Notes: generated from the sequence alone by a model not told the origin. 64,000 nt of DNA from Falsirhodobacter sp. alg1 (GCF_000739715.2 NZ_BBJC02000002.1:336731-400730); one strand, 5' to 3'. Shown: positions 21,206-33,410, counted from the first letter of the stretch. Translations and numbers: made by a program.

Positions 21206-22780
21206 TTACGATTTCTGGAACATGCCAAGCATGCGCCGCGTGACTAGGAAGCCGCCAACAATGTTGATGGATGCGATGAGGATGGCGATGAACGACAGCA
21301 GGACCAGCAGGAAGCCGCCCGATCCGATCTGGACCAATGATCCCAGAATGATGATTCCCGATACGGCATTCGTCACGGCCATCAGCGGGGTATGCAGCGA
21401 ATGGCTGACCCCCCAGATAACCTGGAACCCTATGAAGCAGGCCAGCGCGAATACCACGAAATGCGACATGAAGCTGGGCGGTGCCACGGTGCCGACCAGC
21501 AGCAGCACCAGCGTTCCCACGACCAGCAGGCCTACCTGCATCTTGGTCTGTGCCTTGAATGCGGCCACCTCGGCGGCCTTCTTTTCCTCGGCGGTCGGCA
21601 ACTTGGTCTTTTCCCGCAGTTTCTGTGCCGCGATCGCCTTTACCCTGGGCGGCGGTGGCGGGTAGGTGATTTCCCCCGCATGGGCCACCGTGCTGCCACG
21701 GATGACATCGTCTTCCATGTTCTGGTCGATCACACCGTCTTTCTTCGGTGTCAGATCGGTCAGCATATGGCGGATGTTGTTGGAATAGAGTGTCGAGGAC
21801 TGGGACGCCATGCGGCTTGGGAAATCCGTGTACCCCACAACCGTTACGCCATTTTCCGTCACGATCTTCTCGTCCGGCACCGTCAGATCGCAGTTGCCGC
21901 CACGTTCGGCGGCAAGATCCACGATTACCGAGCCGGGCTTCATTGCCGCCACCATCTCTGCCGTCCACAATTTGGGGGCCGGCCGCCCGGGGATCAGGGC
22001 CGTGGTGATGACGATGTCGATGTCCGGTGCCAGTTCCTGAAATTTCTTCAGCTGTGCCTCGCGGAACTCGGGCGAGGAAGGGGCCGCGTAGCCCCCTGTC
22101 GCCGCGCCATCCTGCGTCGCTTCATCGAAGTCGAGAAAGACGAACTCTGCCCCCATCGATTCAATCTGTTCCGACACCTCGGGCCGAACGTCAAAGGCAA
22201 GCGTGATCGCCCCAAGGCTGGTGGATGTACCGATGGCCGCCAGACCCGCCACCCCTGCGCCGATCACCAGCACTTTGGCCGGTGGCACCTTGCCCGCCGC
22301 GGTGACCTGACCTGTAAAGAAACGGCCAAAATTGCTGCCGGCTTCGATCACCGCGCGATATCCGGCAATATTGGCCATGGATGATAGCGCATCCATTTTC
22401 TGCGCGCGGCTGATACGGGGCACCATATCCATCGCGATGACGGTCGCCCCCTTGGCGCGAACAGCCTCCAGCGCCTCGGCATTCTGGGCGGGCCAGAAGA
22501 AGGAAATCAGGGTCTGCCCCTCCCGAAGCAGATCGATTTCCGCGGCCTCGGGCCCACGGACCTTGATGATGATATCGGACGCTGCATAAAGCGCTGCGGC
22601 ATCGGGCACGACAGTTATGCCGGCCTTGGCATAGGCCTCGTCGGCGAAACCGGCTTCCTCTCCCGCCCCGGCTTCGATCAGGCATTCATGGCCCAGTTTT
22701 ACGATCTGTGCTGCGCTTTCGGGCGTCATCGCGACGCGCGCCTCACCCGGATATCTTTCTTTCGCTGCTCCAACCTTCAA
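21206..22780 (-). CDS. pntA: NAD(P)+ transhydrogenase subunit alpha (PntA)
   Basis: About 524 residues. NAD-binding domain [65 protein letters not shown]. The C-terminal part has four hydrophobic stretches ([37 protein letters not shown]), so this is the fused alpha form. The TTG at 22780, behind GGGGGA, gives the family-typical N-terminus; in-frame ATGs at 22807 or 22849 are alternatives that add 9 or 23 residues. First gene of the pntAB operon. Confidence 0.94.
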   Translation of the reverse strand: MKVGAAKERYPGEARVAMTPESAAQIVKLGHECLIEAGAGEEAGFADEAYAKAGITVVPDAAALYAASDIIIKVRGPEAAEIDLLREGQTLISFFWPAQNAEALEAVRAKGATVIAMDMVPRISRAQKMDALSSMANIAGYRAVIEAGSNFGRFFTGQVTAAGKVPPAKVLVIGAGVAGLAAIGTSTSLGAITLAFDVRPEVSEQIESMGAEFVFLDFDEATQDGAATGGYAAPSSPEFREAQLKKFQELAPDIDIVITTALIPGRPAPKLWTAEMVAAMKPGSVIVDLAAERGGNCDLTVPDEKIVTENGVTVVGYTDFPSRMASQSSTLYSNNIRHMLTDLTPKKDGVIDQNMEDDVIRGSTVAHAGEITYPPPPPRVKAIAAQKLREKTKLPTAEEKKAAEVAAFKAQTKMQVGLLVVGTLVLLLVGTVAPPSFMSHFVVFALACFIGFQVIWGVSHSLHTPLMAVTNAVSGIIILGSLVQIGSGGFLLVLLSFIAILIASINIVGGFLVTRRMLGMFQKS

Positions 22781-22876
22781 GCGACGGTCCCCCTTCTCGT
22801 CTTGCATTCCCAGTGCTGCGCCAAGGTAAGCACACAGCTTTGTGTTCATGCAAGGCTACGGGGGCAAATCAGGATA

Positions 22877-23656
22877 CTAGTCGCCCATCAGTCGAAGGCG
22901 GGTTCCCCAAGGGCCATCGAGAGTTTCGGTACGCCCGTCGGTCCGCAACTCTATTTCCGCCAGGCCCGTCACGGTACGGTCGCGCGGCACACTTCCCCGA
23001 CTGTTCCAGATATTTGCCGCAAAATGGTGATGGTAATCCCCCCATGCGAAAAAGGACGCACCGGGATAGCGGCTGGTCACATGGGCGCCCAGTTCAGCCA
23101 TGAATTCTTCGGCCGGCTGCAACGCGCCGACCTGCAGATGCAGATGGCCGATGATCGTGCCGACAGGGGCATCCGTCCAGCGTTCGCGGGCCGCACGGGC
23201 CAGATCCTCCAGATCCAGACCATAGCTGCCCATGCGGACCAGGCCGTTTTTCCAGACCCAGTCCGCCCGGGGCCGATCGGCATAAACCTCGATACCGTTT
23301 CCTTCCGGATCGCGCAGATAGATCGATTCCGATACATCATGATCGCAAGAGGCGACAAGCTGCAGGCGCCTCCGCGTGGCCTCGAGCAACCATCCAGCCA
23401 GATCCGCACGGGAGGGAAGAAGGAATGCCAGATGGAACAGCCCCGTTTCGGTCTGGGCCGGGCGGCGCGCCAAGGGATCGGCCCGCAGCCTCAGCAGCGG
23501 ATCTTCGGCAACACCCAGCACGGTTTCCGCCCTGTCCTGCCGCAATACCACCAGCCCCATCGCACCCACATAGAAGGCCGTCATCATGGGCAGATTGTTC
23601 ACGGTCAGCGTCACGAGGCCGATACGGCGTTCAGGGGGCATCACGGAATCCTGCAT
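22877..23656 (-). CDS. VOC (glyoxalase/dioxygenase) superfamily protein
   Basis: 259 residues (or 254 from the ATG at 23641). Two vicinal-oxygen-chelate modules: IGLVTLTVNNLPMMTAFYVGAMGL and GTIIGHLHLQVGALQPAEEF. Metal-ligand contexts: ETGLFHLAFLLPSR, YLRDPEGNGIEVYADRPR and the His of GDYHHHFAANIW. This layout resembles CatE-like catechol 2,3-dioxygenases, but the substrate is not predictable. It lies upstream of pntA on the same strand with 96 bases between; no functional link is obvious. Confidence 0.88.
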   Translation of the reverse strand: MQDSVMPPERRIGLVTLTVNNLPMMTAFYVGAMGLVVLRQDRAETVLGVAEDPLLRLRADPLARRPAQTETGLFHLAFLLPSRADLAGWLLEATRRRLQLVASCDHDVSESIYLRDPEGNGIEVYADRPRADWVWKNGLVRMGSYGLDLEDLARAARERWTDAPVGTIIGHLHLQVGALQPAEEFMAELGAHVTSRYPGASFFAWGDYHHHFAANIWNSRGSVPRDRTVTGLAEIELRTDGRTETLDGPWGTRLRLMGD

Positions 23657-23681
23657 CTGTCATGAACGGGCGCACAATATG

Positions 23682-23709
23682 AAAAGACCGCCCCAAAGGA
23701 GCGGCCTTT
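23682..23709 (-). terminator. intrinsic terminator of ndk
   Basis: In the minus direction AAAGGCCGC is followed by a 9-base loop, GCGGTCTTTT and an AT-rich tail. It lies 20 bases after the ndk stop. Confidence 0.75.
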
Positions 23710-23730
23710 GTCGTGTCAAAGAAAGGTGGC

Positions 23731-24153
23731 TTAGCCGACCAGTTCAAGACCCGAGAAGAAGAACGAGATTTCTTCTTTTGCAGTTTCCGGAGCATCCGAC
23801 CCGTGAACCGAGTTTTCGCCGACGGACAGGGCGAAATCCTTGCGGATAGTGCCGGCATCGGCGTTTGCCGGGTTGGTTGCGCCCATGACTTCGCGGTTCT
23901 TCGCAATCGCGCCTTCACCTTCCAGAACCTGCACGACAACAGGCTCCGACGCCATGAATTCTACCAGTTCGCCATAGAACGGACGGTCCTTGTGAACTTC
24001 GTAGAATTTACCGGCTTGTGCGGTCGACAGGTGAAGACGCTTCTGGGCGACGATACGCAGACCTGCTTCTTCGAACTTGGCGTTAATCTTGCCGGTCAGG
24101 TTGCGGCGGGTTGCGTCGGGTTTGATGATCGACAGGGTGCGTTCGATGGCCAT
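23731..24153 (-). CDS. ndk: nucleoside diphosphate kinase
   Basis: 140 residues, full length. [56 protein letters not shown], and the phosphorylated histidine in [13 protein letters not shown]. It equilibrates nucleoside di- and triphosphates via phospho-His. The minus-strand context GAGAGTCTCCC gives GGGAGACTC upstream of the ATG. Single gene with its own terminator. Confidence 0.97.
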   Translation of the reverse strand: MAIERTLSIIKPDATRRNLTGKINAKFEEAGLRIVAQKRLHLSTAQAGKFYEVHKDRPFYGELVEFMASEPVVVQVLEGEGAIAKNREVMGATNPANADAGTIRKDFALSVGENSVHGSDAPETAKEEISFFFSGLELVG

Positions 24154-24290
24154 GGGAGACTCTCTTCATAAGCTGGTCGGGCGCATTGCCCGAAGGTTTC
24201 GGGCGTTGTGCTAACACGGTCCGCGACGGTTGGGAAGCGGGGGCGAAAGCCGGACAGGATTAACCGCATGGCAGGCGAAGGGGGGGCACA

Positions 24291-25229
24291 TCAATGGCCG
24301 TGTGCATCGCCGCACAGGGAACATCCATTGGCCTGCCCCGACCAGTCTATCTCTACGGTGGAATGGGCAATGCCAAAGCCATGGGCCAGCCGGTGCTTTA
24401 TCCGCCCCACGGTTGCACCCGGATCGGCCCCCGCCTGCAATGACAGATGCAGCGTGGCGCTATTCTGCCCCGAGGTGATTGCCCAGATATGCAGATGGCG
24501 GATATTGGCCACCCCTTCCTCGTCCATCAGGCAATTTCGGGCCTGATCCGGGTCGATTCCCTCTGGCACCCCCTCCATCAGAATATTCATGGAGCTTTGC
24601 AGAAGGCCCCAGGCGCTGCGCAGAATCATCGCGGCCAGCAATACCGAAAGGATCGGGTCCGCAGCCAGCCAGCCCGTTGCCCAGATGATCGCGGCCGCCA
24701 ATAGCGCTGCGACAGACCCCAGAAAATCGCTTGCGACATGCAGCATCGCCCCGCGGATATTCACATGGCCGGTATCCCCCCGGTGCAGCAGCCAGAACAC
24801 GAACGCATTCACCAACAGGCCCAGAAACGCCACCGTCGCCATTGATCCCGCATAGACGGGCGCCGGATCGATCAAGCGCATCACCGCTTCATACGCGATC
24901 CAGATGACCAGCAGAAACAGAACGACCGCATTGACGAACCCGGCCAGCACCTCGAACCGCCGGTTTCCGAAGCTGCGGTGCTGCGAAGCCGCACGTCGCC
25001 CGAAGCGGAAGCCCGCCCATGCCAGCATCAGCGCCAACGCATCGGTCAGCATATGCCCCGCATCCGCCACCAGCGCGAGAGATCCGGACAAAAGCCCCCC
25101 AACCAGTTCCACCAGCATGAATCCTGCGGTGACCAGCGCGGCCGTCAGAACAACGCGTTCGTTCGCATGGCCCACCTCGGGCGCGTGGGCATGATTATGG
25201 GTATGATCGTGGTCATGGTCGTGCGGCAT
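24291..25229 (-). CDS. cation diffusion facilitator metal exporter (zinc-type)
   Basis: 312 residues. The N-terminus is His/Asp-rich (MPHDHDHDHTHNHAHAPEVG), then about six membrane helices. The metal-site motifs ADAGHMLTDALAL (helix 2) and LHVASDFLGS (helix 5) have the HxxxD pairs of Zn-CDF proteins. The cytoplasmic C-terminal domain has IRHLHIWAITSGQ, and the tail NGCSLCGDAHGH is another metal-binding cluster. It exports Zn2+ (possibly Cd or Co) in exchange for protons. It is divergent from metH. Confidence 0.92.
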   Translation of the reverse strand: MPHDHDHDHTHNHAHAPEVGHANERVVLTAALVTAGFMLVELVGGLLSGSLALVADAGHMLTDALALMLAWAGFRFGRRAASQHRSFGNRRFEVLAGFVNAVVLFLLVIWIAYEAVMRLIDPAPVYAGSMATVAFLGLLVNAFVFWLLHRGDTGHVNIRGAMLHVASDFLGSVAALLAAAIIWATGWLAADPILSVLLAAMILRSAWGLLQSSMNILMEGVPEGIDPDQARNCLMDEEGVANIRHLHIWAITSGQNSATLHLSLQAGADPGATVGRIKHRLAHGFGIAHSTVEIDWSGQANGCSLCGDAHGH

Positions 25230-25255
25230 GGATCCCTCCGTATGCCTGATTACAT

Positions 25256-25359
25256 ATGAGCCGGACGGCCGGAGTTAAGCGCAAACCTGCATCCGGCTCA
25301 TGTTTTTCATGAGCAGCATCCATTTCCCCTTTTGATCGGGGTGGCCTATAACGGCGCTT
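25256..25359 (+). promoter_or_regulatory. metH leader with mutually exclusive hairpins (possible riboswitch/attenuator)
   Basis: ATGAGCCGGA (25256-25265) is the exact complement of TCCGGCTCAT (25292-25301), followed by GTTTTTC. Alternatively GCTCATG (25296-25302) pairs with CATGAGC (25308-25314) around TTTTT. The two helices share bases, so only one can form. AAGCGC (25277-25282), in the first loop, is complementary to GCGCTT (25354-25359) near the start site, a possible pseudoknot. Such a design suggests regulation of metH by a metabolite, but no known riboswitch consensus fits. Confidence 0.5.
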
Positions 25360-25376
25360 CGTCTCAGGAGATGCCG

Positions 25377-28300
25377 ATGCCCAGCCCGATCCGTTCCGAA
25401 GTTTTTGCCCGTTTGGAAGCCGCCGCCCGCGAGCGTATCCTGATCCTTGACGGGGCTATGGGCACGCAGATCCAGGATCTGGGTTTCGGAGAAGAACATT
25501 TCACCGGCCATGGCGGCTGCGGTTGCCATCACCATTCCGAACATCCCCAGCAGGGCAACAACGATCTGCTGATCCTGACCCAGCCCGAGGCGATTGAGGA
25601 AATCCACTATCGCTATGCGAAGGCCGGCGCAGATATCGTTGAAACAAATACGTTTTCTTCCACCACCATCGCGCAGGCCGACTATGGCATGGAAGCGGCT
25701 GTTCATGATCTGAACGTAGAGGGTGCGCGGATCGTGCGCCGCGCTCTGGATCGCGCCACCGCCGAAGACGGACGGCCGCGGTTCGTGGCAGGCGCACTTG
25801 GACCGACCAACCGGACCGCCTCCATAAGCCCTGATGTGAACAACCCCGGTTACCGCGCTGTTTCCTTTGATGATTTGCGGATCGCCTATGCCCAGCAGAT
25901 CCATGGTTTGATGGAGGGTGGCGCCGACATCATCCTGATCGAGACGATCTTTGACACGCTGAACGCCAAGGCCGCTATTTTCGCCTGCGAAGAGGTGTTT
26001 ATCGAACGGAATCTGCGCCTTCCGGTCATGATTTCGGGTACGATCACAGATCTGTCGGGCCGGACACTTTCGGGCCAGACGCCGACTGCGTTCTGGAACT
26101 CGGTCCGCCACGCAAATCCGTTCACCATCGGGCTGAACTGTGCGCTAGGCGCTGCGGCAATGCGCGAGCATCTGGCCGAAATTTCGGGCGTGGCGGATAC
26201 GTTCACCTGTGCCTATCCGAACGCTGGCCTGCCCAATGAAATGGGCCAGTACGACGAATCGCCGGAATCGATGGCCGCACAAATCGAAGATTTTGCCCGT
26301 GACGGACTGCTGAACGTCGTTGGCGGCTGCTGTGGCTCTACCCCGGATCATATTCGTGCCATTGCCGAGGTCGTGGCGAAATACCCCCCGCGCGCCATTC
26401 CGGAACTGGAACCGCTGATGCGCCTGTCGGGGCTGGAACCGTTCGCGCTGACCAAAGACATTCCCTTCGTCAACGTCGGAGAGAGAACGAACGTCACCGG
26501 TTCTGCCCGTTTCCGCAAGCTGATCACCAACGGGGATTATGCAACCGCGCTGGAAGTGGCGCGGGATCAGGTGGAGAATGGCGCCCAGATCATCGACATC
26601 AACATGGACGAAGGCCTGATTGATTCCAAACAGGCCATGATCGAATACCTGAACCTGATTGCCGCCGAGCCGGACATCGCCCGCGTTCCCGTCATGATCG
26701 ACAGCTCGAAGTGGGAGGTGATCGAGGCCGGTCTGAAGTGTGTCCAGGGTAAACCGATCGTCAACTCTATCAGCATGAAAGAGGGGGAAGAGCAGTTCCT
26801 GCATCAGGCTCGCCTGTGCCGCGCCTATGGTGCTGCTGTCGTGGTGATGGCGTTCGACGAAGTGGGTCAGGCCGATACCGAAGACCGCAAGGTGGAGATC
26901 TGCACCCGCGCCTACAAACTGCTGACCGAGGAAGTCGGCTTTCCGCCCGAAGACATCATTTTCGACCCCAACGTCTTCGCCGTGGCGACCGGCATCGAAG
27001 AGCATGACAATTACGGCGTGGATTTCATCAATGCCACGCGGCGGATCATCGAAACCCTGCCCCATGTGCATGTTTCGGGCGGTGTTTCGAACCTGTCGTT
27101 CTCTTTCCGCGGGAACGAGCCCGTGCGCGAGGCGATGCATGCGGTCTTCCTGTATCATGCGATTCAGGTCGGCATGGACATGGGCATCGTGAATGCCGGG
27201 CAGCTGGCGGTATATTCGGAAATCGACGCGGATCTTCGCGAAGCCTGTGAGGATGTGGTCCAGAACCGCCGCACGGATTCGACGGAACGGATGCTGGAGA
27301 TTGCCGAACGCTATCGCGGGACCGGGGCCAAGGAGGCCAAGGAGCGGGATCTGCGCTGGCGTGAATGGCCCGTCGAAAAGCGGCTGGAGCATGCGCTGGT
27401 CAACGGCATTACCGAATTCATCGATGCCGATACCGAAGAAGCGCGGCAGTCCGCAGCCCGCCCGCTGCATGTGATCGAAGGGCCGTTGATGGCCGGCATG
27501 AACGTGGTGGGCGATCTGTTCGGATCGGGCAAGATGTTCCTGCCGCAGGTGGTCAAATCCGCGCGGGTGATGAAACAGGCCGTGGCGGTTCTGCTTCCCT
27601 ACATGGAAGAGGAAAAGCGCCTCAATGGCGGAGAGGGTCGCCAATCCGCGGGCAAGATCCTGATGGCAACGGTGAAGGGCGATGTGCATGACATCGGCAA
27701 GAACATCGTTGGCGTCGTTCTGGCCTGCAACAATTACGAGATCGTCGATCTGGGCGTGATGGTTCCGGCCACCAAGATTCTGGAAACGGCCAAGGCCGAG
27801 GGATGCGATATCATCGGGCTGTCGGGCCTTATCACCCCCTCGCTGGACGAAATGGTGCATGTTGCCAATGAAATGGAGCGGGCCGGCTTCGACATTCCCC
27901 TGCTGATCGGCGGTGCGACCACCAGCCGCGTGCATACGGCCGTAAAGATCCATCCCCGCTATGAACGCGGTCAGGCGATCTATGTCACCGACGCCAGCCG
28001 CGCGGTGGGCGTGGTGGGGGCACTTCTGTCCGAATCGCAAAAACCGGAATACATCGCCGCGATCCGTGAGGAATATGCAAAGGTTGCCGAAAACCATGCG
28101 CGGGCGGAACGCGAGAAGAAACGTCTGCCCCTTTCATCGGCCCGTGCAAACGCGTTGAAGGTGGACTGGACGGGGTACGAGGTTGCGAAGCCCTCGTTTC
28201 TTGGCCTGCGCCATTGGGAAGACTGGGATCTGGCAGAGCTTGCCCGCTATATCGACTGGACCCCGTTCTTCCAGACATGGGAGTTGAAAGGCGTCTATCC

Positions 28301-29120
28301 GAAAATTCTGGATGACCCGAAACAGGGTGAGGCTGCGCGCGCGCTGTTTGCCGATGCCAAGGCCATGCTGGACCGTATCATTGCCGAAAAATGGTTCCGC
28401 CCTGCCGCTGTGGTCGGCTTCTGGCCCGCGAACGCTGTGGGCGATGACATCCGCCTGTGGAAGGACGATACCCGCCAAGAGGAACTGGACACCCTGCACA
28501 CCCTGCGTCAGCAGGTTTCAAAGCGTGACGGACGGCCCAATGTGGCCATGTCCGACTTTGTAGCCCCCGAGGGCGTGGTGGATTACGTGGGCGGCTTCGT
28601 CGTCACCTCTGGCGCCGAAGAGGTCGCGATTGCCAAGAACTACGAGGATGCGGGCGACGATTATTCCGCGATTCTGGTGAAGGCGCTGGCCGACCGCTTT
28701 GCCGAGGCCTTTGCCGAGCGGATGCATGAATATGTCCGCAAGGAACTGTGGGGATATGCCCCGGACGAAACCTATGAACCGCATGAATTGATCGGAGAGC
28801 CCTATCGCGGGCTGCGGCCTGCCCCGGGCTATCCGGCGCAGCCCGACCATACGGAAAAGACAACGCTGTTCCGCCTGCTGGAGGCCGAAGCCCGTACGGG
28901 CGTGCATCTGACCGAGTCGCTTGCGATGTGGCCCGGATCGTCCGTTTCGGGAATATATCTCGGTTCCCCGGACAGCTATTACTTCGGTGTGGCAAAAGTG
29001 GAACGGGACCAGGTCGAGGATTACGCCGCGCGCAAAAAAATGAGCGTGGAAGAAACCGAACGCTGGCTGGCGCCAATTCTCAATTATATTCCGGCACCTG
29101 TCAGCGAACCTGCAGAATAA
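25377..29120 (+). CDS. metH: cobalamin-dependent methionine synthase
   Basis: 1247 residues, four modules. Homocysteine domain: [17 protein letters not shown], zinc cysteine pair in [13 protein letters not shown]. Pterin domain: [31 protein letters not shown]-like segment. B12 domain: [14 protein letters not shown] with the cobalt-ligand His. C-terminal SAM-activation domain: [19 protein letters not shown]. It methylates homocysteine from methyl-THF. An insertion after residue ~40 is rich in His, Cys and Gly. Start at 25377 because AGGAG lies 6 bases upstream; ATGs at 25371 and 25332 are less suited. Confidence 0.97.
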   Translation: MPSPIRSEVFARLEAAARERILILDGAMGTQIQDLGFGEEHFTGHGGCGCHHHSEHPQQGNNDLLILTQPEAIEEIHYRYAKAGADIVETNTFSSTTIAQADYGMEAAVHDLNVEGARIVRRALDRATAEDGRPRFVAGALGPTNRTASISPDVNNPGYRAVSFDDLRIAYAQQIHGLMEGGADIILIETIFDTLNAKAAIFACEEVFIERNLRLPVMISGTITDLSGRTLSGQTPTAFWNSVRHANPFTIGLNCALGAAAMREHLAEISGVADTFTCAYPNAGLPNEMGQYDESPESMAAQIEDFARDGLLNVVGGCCGSTPDHIRAIAEVVAKYPPRAIPELEPLMRLSGLEPFALTKDIPFVNVGERTNVTGSARFRKLITNGDYATALEVARDQVENGAQIIDINMDEGLIDSKQAMIEYLNLIAAEPDIARVPVMIDSSKWEVIEAGLKCVQGKPIVNSISMKEGEEQFLHQARLCRAYGAAVVVMAFDEVGQADTEDRKVEICTRAYKLLTEEVGFPPEDIIFDPNVFAVATGIEEHDNYGVDFINATRRIIETLPHVHVSGGVSNLSFSFRGNEPVREAMHAVFLYHAIQVGMDMGIVNAGQLAVYSEIDADLREACEDVVQNRRTDSTERMLEIAERYRGTGAKEAKERDLRWREWPVEKRLEHALVNGITEFIDADTEEARQSAARPLHVIEGPLMAGMNVVGDLFGSGKMFLPQVVKSARVMKQAVAVLLPYMEEEKRLNGGEGRQSAGKILMATVKGDVHDIGKNIVGVVLACNNYEIVDLGVMVPATKILETAKAEGCDIIGLSGLITPSLDEMVHVANEMERAGFDIPLLIGGATTSRVHTAVKIHPRYERGQAIYVTDASRAVGVVGALLSESQKPEYIAAIREEYAKVAENHARAEREKKRLPLSSARANALKVDWTGYEVAKPSFLGLRHWEDWDLAELARYIDWTPFFQTWELKGVYPKILDDPKQGEAARALFADAKAMLDRIIAEKWFRPAAVVGFWPANAVGDDIRLWKDDTRQEELDTLHTLRQQVSKRDGRPNVAMSDFVAPEGVVDYVGGFVVTSGAEEVAIAKNYEDAGDDYSAILVKALADRFAEAFAERMHEYVRKELWGYAPDETYEPHELIGEPYRGLRPAPGYPAQPDHTEKTTLFRLLEAEARTGVHLTESLAMWPGSSVSGIYLGSPDSYYFGVAKVERDQVEDYAARKKMSVEETERWLAPILNYIPAPVSEPAE

Positions 29121-29142
29121 CCCTGAGCTTATCCACAGAAGC

Positions 29143-29193
29143 GCCCCCCGGAAATATCCCCCGGCCCCTCGGAAGTTTTTCCGGGGGGCTTTA
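29143..29193 (+). terminator. intrinsic terminator of metH
   Basis: Perfect 12-bp arms GCCCCCCGGAAA (29143-29154) and TTTCCGGGGGGC (29178-29189), followed by TTT, 23 bases after the metH stop. The loop is 23 bases. Confidence 0.82.
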
Positions 29194-29481
29194 CAAGCGG
29201 CCCGATCTCCCGAAAAACACGGCCTTGCCTGGGCACTAGATGGTTGATCTCTGCAAAACACAGCGCTACATATAGAGGCGAAGCAGCCATACATACGCTA
29301 CTTGTGGGGTTGACGCCGGAAAACTGCCGAAAAACAACGGCCAAGACCCTCCTGAACCGACTGCTGTTTGCCATAAGGCAGATGTGGGGGTTTCCGGGGT
29401 GAAAATGACAACGGGCCTTGCCCGGTGACCGGTCAGATATGGCCGATGCCGGAGGGGTTCAGACGAATTGGGATAAACGCG
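29194..29481 (+). promoter_or_regulatory. nrdHIEF upstream region
   Basis: A 288-base non-coding stretch before nrdH. It holds two CGCTAC repeats (29264-29269 and 29296-29301) exactly 32 bases apart, near ACACA on the left and TTGTG on the right, which recalls the pair of boxes bound by NrdR. A -35-like TTGACG lies at 29309-29314. No ORF with support is seen. NrdR binding is only a suggestion, as neither box matches the consensus fully. Confidence 0.35.
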
Positions 29482-29703
29482 ATGACCGTGACCGTATACA
29501 GCAAACCCGCCTGCGTGCAGTGCACAGCAACCTACCGTGCGCTGGACAGCAAGGGCATTTCCTACAGCGTCATTGATCTGTCCGAAGATGCGGATGCGCT
29601 GGCCCGCGTGACCGAGCTTGGTTATCGTCAGGTGCCTGTCGTCGTGGCCGGATCCGACCATTGGGCGGGCTTTCGCCCTGACAAGATCGGCGCTCTGGCG
29701 TGA
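29482..29703 (+). CDS. nrdH: glutaredoxin-like electron donor NrdH
   Basis: 73 residues, the normal NrdH length. MTVTVYSKPACVQCTATYRA has the CVQC redox pair, and GYRQVPVVVAGSDHWAGFRPD is the diagnostic C-terminal segment. It reduces class Ib ribonucleotide reductase using thioredoxin reductase. Start at the ATG 29482; in-frame extension to 29425 is unlike the family. First gene of nrdHI-E-F. Confidence 0.95.
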   Translation: MTVTVYSKPACVQCTATYRALDSKGISYSVIDLSEDADALARVTELGYRQVPVVVAGSDHWAGFRPDKIGALA

Positions 29704-29706
29704 CGC

Positions 29707-30108
29707 ATGTCAGGGCTGATATACTTTAGCTCTGCCACCAATAATACGCAGCGATTTGTGGAACGGCTAGGTTTGCCAGCCACACGGATCGTAAAGAACA
29801 CGGTCGCGACGGTCCCTTATGTGCTGATCGTGCCCAGTTATTCCGATGGTGAAGGGCGCGGCGCAGTTGCCAAGCCTGTGATCCATTTCCTGAACGACCC
29901 GTCTAATCGGGCCCTGATCCGTGGCGTCATAGGCACGGGTAACCTCAATTTCGGAATATATTTCGCCCAAGCAGGCAAGATCATTGCCGCAAAATGTCAG
30001 GTCCCGTTGCTCTACAAGTTCGAGCTTTCGGGGACCGATGTTGACGTGGCCCGTGTGCGACAAGGATTGGATAAGTTTTGGACACAGCAACGCTCGATCG
30101 CCCCGTAG
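29707..30108 (+). CDS. nrdI: flavodoxin-like NrdI
   Basis: 133 residues. [19 protein letters not shown] is the FMN phosphate loop, [20 protein letters not shown] and [18 protein letters not shown] are characteristic of NrdI. It supplies superoxide or oxidant for assembly of the Mn(III)2-Y cofactor of NrdF. It starts 3 bases after nrdH and its last ~31 bases overlap the proposed start of nrdE. Confidence 0.95.
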   Translation: MSGLIYFSSATNNTQRFVERLGLPATRIVKNTVATVPYVLIVPSYSDGEGRGAVAKPVIHFLNDPSNRALIRGVIGTGNLNFGIYFAQAGKIIAAKCQVPLLYKFELSGTDVDVARVRQGLDKFWTQQRSIAP

Positions 30109-32225
30109 AACAGCCGTCGCTCGACTATCATGCGTTGAACGCGATGCTGAACCTCTATGATGCTGAGGGAAACATCCGTTTTGACGCAGACCGCAAGGCT
30201 GCCAAGGAATACTTCCTTCAGCACGTGAACCAGAACACAGTGTTCTTCCATTCGCTGGAGGAGAAGCTGGGGTATCTGGTCCGCGAGGGCTATTACGAGA
30301 TCGAGGTGCTGGACCAGTATTCCCGCCCTTTCATTCGCGGTATCTGGGATGCGGCCTATGCCCACAAGTTCCGTTTTCCGACGTTCCTGGGCGCGTTCAA
30401 ATACTACACCAGCTACACACTGAAGACGAAGGACGGCAAACGCTATCTGGAGCGTTATGAGGACCGCGTCTGCATGCTGGCCCTGACGCTGGCCAATGGT
30501 GACGAAGATCTGGCCATGCGGATGATGCATGAGGTCATGGATGGCCGCTTCCAGCCCGCTACCCCCACCTTCCTGAACGCGGGCAAGAAACAGCGCGGAG
30601 AATTGATCTCCTGCTTCCTGCTGCGGCTGGAAGACAACATGGAATCCATCGGCCGGTCGATCAACTCGGCGCTGCAACTGTCCAAGCGTGGCGGTGGCGT
30701 TGCCCTGATGCTGACCAACCTGCGCGAGGCCGGTGCGCCGATCAAGGGGATCGAGAACCAGTCCTCGGGCGTGATTCCGGTGATGAAACTCCTGGAAGAC
30801 AGCTTCAGCTATGCCAACCAGCTGGGGGCGCGTCAGGGCGCCGGCGCGGTCTATCTGAACTGCCACCACCCCGACATCCTGAAATTCCTTGATACCAAGC
30901 GCGAGAATGCGGACGAGAAGATCCGCATCAAGACCCTGTCCCTGGGTGTGGTGATTCCGGACATCACCTTTGAGCTGGCGAAAAAGAACGAGGATATGTA
31001 CCTCTTCTCGCCGCATGACATCCAGAAGGTCTATGGCGTTCCCTTCTCCGAAATCTCGGTCACCGAGAAGTACCGCGAGATGGTGGACAACCCGCGCATC
31101 AAGAAAAAGAAGATCAAGGCACGCGACTTTTTCCAGATCATTGCCGAGATCCAGTTCGAGAGCGGCTATCCCTATATCATGTACGAGGATACCGTGAACC
31201 GCGCCAACCCGGTTGCGGGCCGGATCACAATGTCGAACCTCTGCTCCGAGATCCTGCAGGTGAATGAGGCATCGGAATTCAACGATGACCTGTCCTACAA
31301 ACATCTGGGCACGGATATTTCGTGCAATCTCGGTTCGCTGAACATTGCCAAGACGATGGATGGCCCGGATCTGGGCGCCACGGTTGAAATTGCCGTGCGT
31401 GCGCTGACGGCCGTTTCCGTCATGTCGGCAATCAACTCGGTGCCTTCGATCCGCCGCGGGAATGACGAATCCCATGCCATCGGTCTGGGTCAGATGAACC
31501 TGCACGGGTTCCTGGCGCGGGAGCGTATCCAATACGGCAGCCCCGAAGGCATCGATTTCACGCGCGTCTATTTTGCGGCAATCGCCTATCACGCGATCCG
31601 CGCCTCCAACATGCTGGCGGTTGAACGCAACGAGAGCTTCAAGGGCTTCGAGAACTCCAAATACGCGAGTGGTGAGTTCTTTGACAAATATACCGAACAG
31701 GACTGGCTGCCTGAGACCGACGGCGTAACCGCATTGTTCGAAAAATTTGGTATCGATCTGCCAACCCGTGAGGATTGGGCAGAATTGAAGACCAAGGTCA
31801 TGGCAACCGGTTTGTACAACCGGAACCTGCAGGCCGTACCGCCGACCGGATCGATCAGCTACATCAACAACTCGACATCCTCGATCCACCCGATCGTATC
31901 AAAGATCGAGATCCGCAAGGAAGGCAAGATCGGCCGCGTCTATTATCCCGCGCCGTTCATGTCGAACGATAATCTTGAATACTATCAGGATGCCTATGAA
32001 ATCGGGCCGGACAAGATCATCGATACCTATGCGGCCGCGACCGAGCATGTGGATCAGGGCCTGTCGCTGACGCTGTTCTTCAAGGATACGGCAACGACAC
32101 GCGACATCAACCGTGCCCAGATCTACGCGTGGAAAAAGGGCATCAAGACGATTTATTACATCCGTCTGCGCCAATTGGCGCTGGAAGGAACCGAGGTTCA
32201 GGGCTGCGTAAGCTGCTCTTTGTAA
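30078..32225 (+). CDS. nrdE: class Ib ribonucleotide reductase large subunit NrdE
   Basis: 715 residues from a TTG at 30078, with AAGGA about 11 bases upstream. The opening [21 protein letters not shown] matches other NrdE N-termini closely, and the length is standard. Later: [20 protein letters not shown] (active-site Cys region), [18 protein letters not shown], and the C-terminal redox CVSCSL. It reduces NDPs to dNDPs with NrdF. The start overlaps nrdI, implying translational coupling. Confidence 0.96.
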   Translation: MDTATLDRPVEQPSLDYHALNAMLNLYDAEGNIRFDADRKAAKEYFLQHVNQNTVFFHSLEEKLGYLVREGYYEIEVLDQYSRPFIRGIWDAAYAHKFRFPTFLGAFKYYTSYTLKTKDGKRYLERYEDRVCMLALTLANGDEDLAMRMMHEVMDGRFQPATPTFLNAGKKQRGELISCFLLRLEDNMESIGRSINSALQLSKRGGGVALMLTNLREAGAPIKGIENQSSGVIPVMKLLEDSFSYANQLGARQGAGAVYLNCHHPDILKFLDTKRENADEKIRIKTLSLGVVIPDITFELAKKNEDMYLFSPHDIQKVYGVPFSEISVTEKYREMVDNPRIKKKKIKARDFFQIIAEIQFESGYPYIMYEDTVNRANPVAGRITMSNLCSEILQVNEASEFNDDLSYKHLGTDISCNLGSLNIAKTMDGPDLGATVEIAVRALTAVSVMSAINSVPSIRRGNDESHAIGLGQMNLHGFLARERIQYGSPEGIDFTRVYFAAIAYHAIRASNMLAVERNESFKGFENSKYASGEFFDKYTEQDWLPETDGVTALFEKFGIDLPTREDWAELKTKVMATGLYNRNLQAVPPTGSISYINNSTSSIHPIVSKIEIRKEGKIGRVYYPAPFMSNDNLEYYQDAYEIGPDKIIDTYAAATEHVDQGLSLTLFFKDTATTRDINRAQIYAWKKGIKTIYYIRLRQLALEGTEVQGCVSCSL

Positions 32226-33373
<1,148 letters not shown>

Positions 33374-33379
33374 TATGGA

Positions 33380-33410
33380 AAGGGCCGCATGAAGCGGCCC
33401 TTTTTTATTT
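33380..33410. terminator. bidirectional terminator between nrdF and BrkB gene
   Basis: AAGGGCCGC (33380-33388) and GCGGCCCTT (33394-33402) with loop ATGAA, then TTTTTATTTT. It overlaps the stop codon of the converging BrkB gene. Confidence 0.88.

Noticed and set aside
25256-25359. SAH riboswitch before metH
   Set aside because: AACGGCGCT near the start and a paired upstream hexamer recall it, but the conserved GAGGAGCGCTGC core is missing, so I report only an unclassified leader.
26145-28097. 650-codon minus-strand ORF antisense to metH
   Set aside because: Opposite to conserved metH codons; protein is His/Gly/Asp-rich and unlike any family.
30012-31889. 625-codon minus-strand ORF antisense to nrdE
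   Set aside because: Same reason; nrdE is clearly the coding strand.
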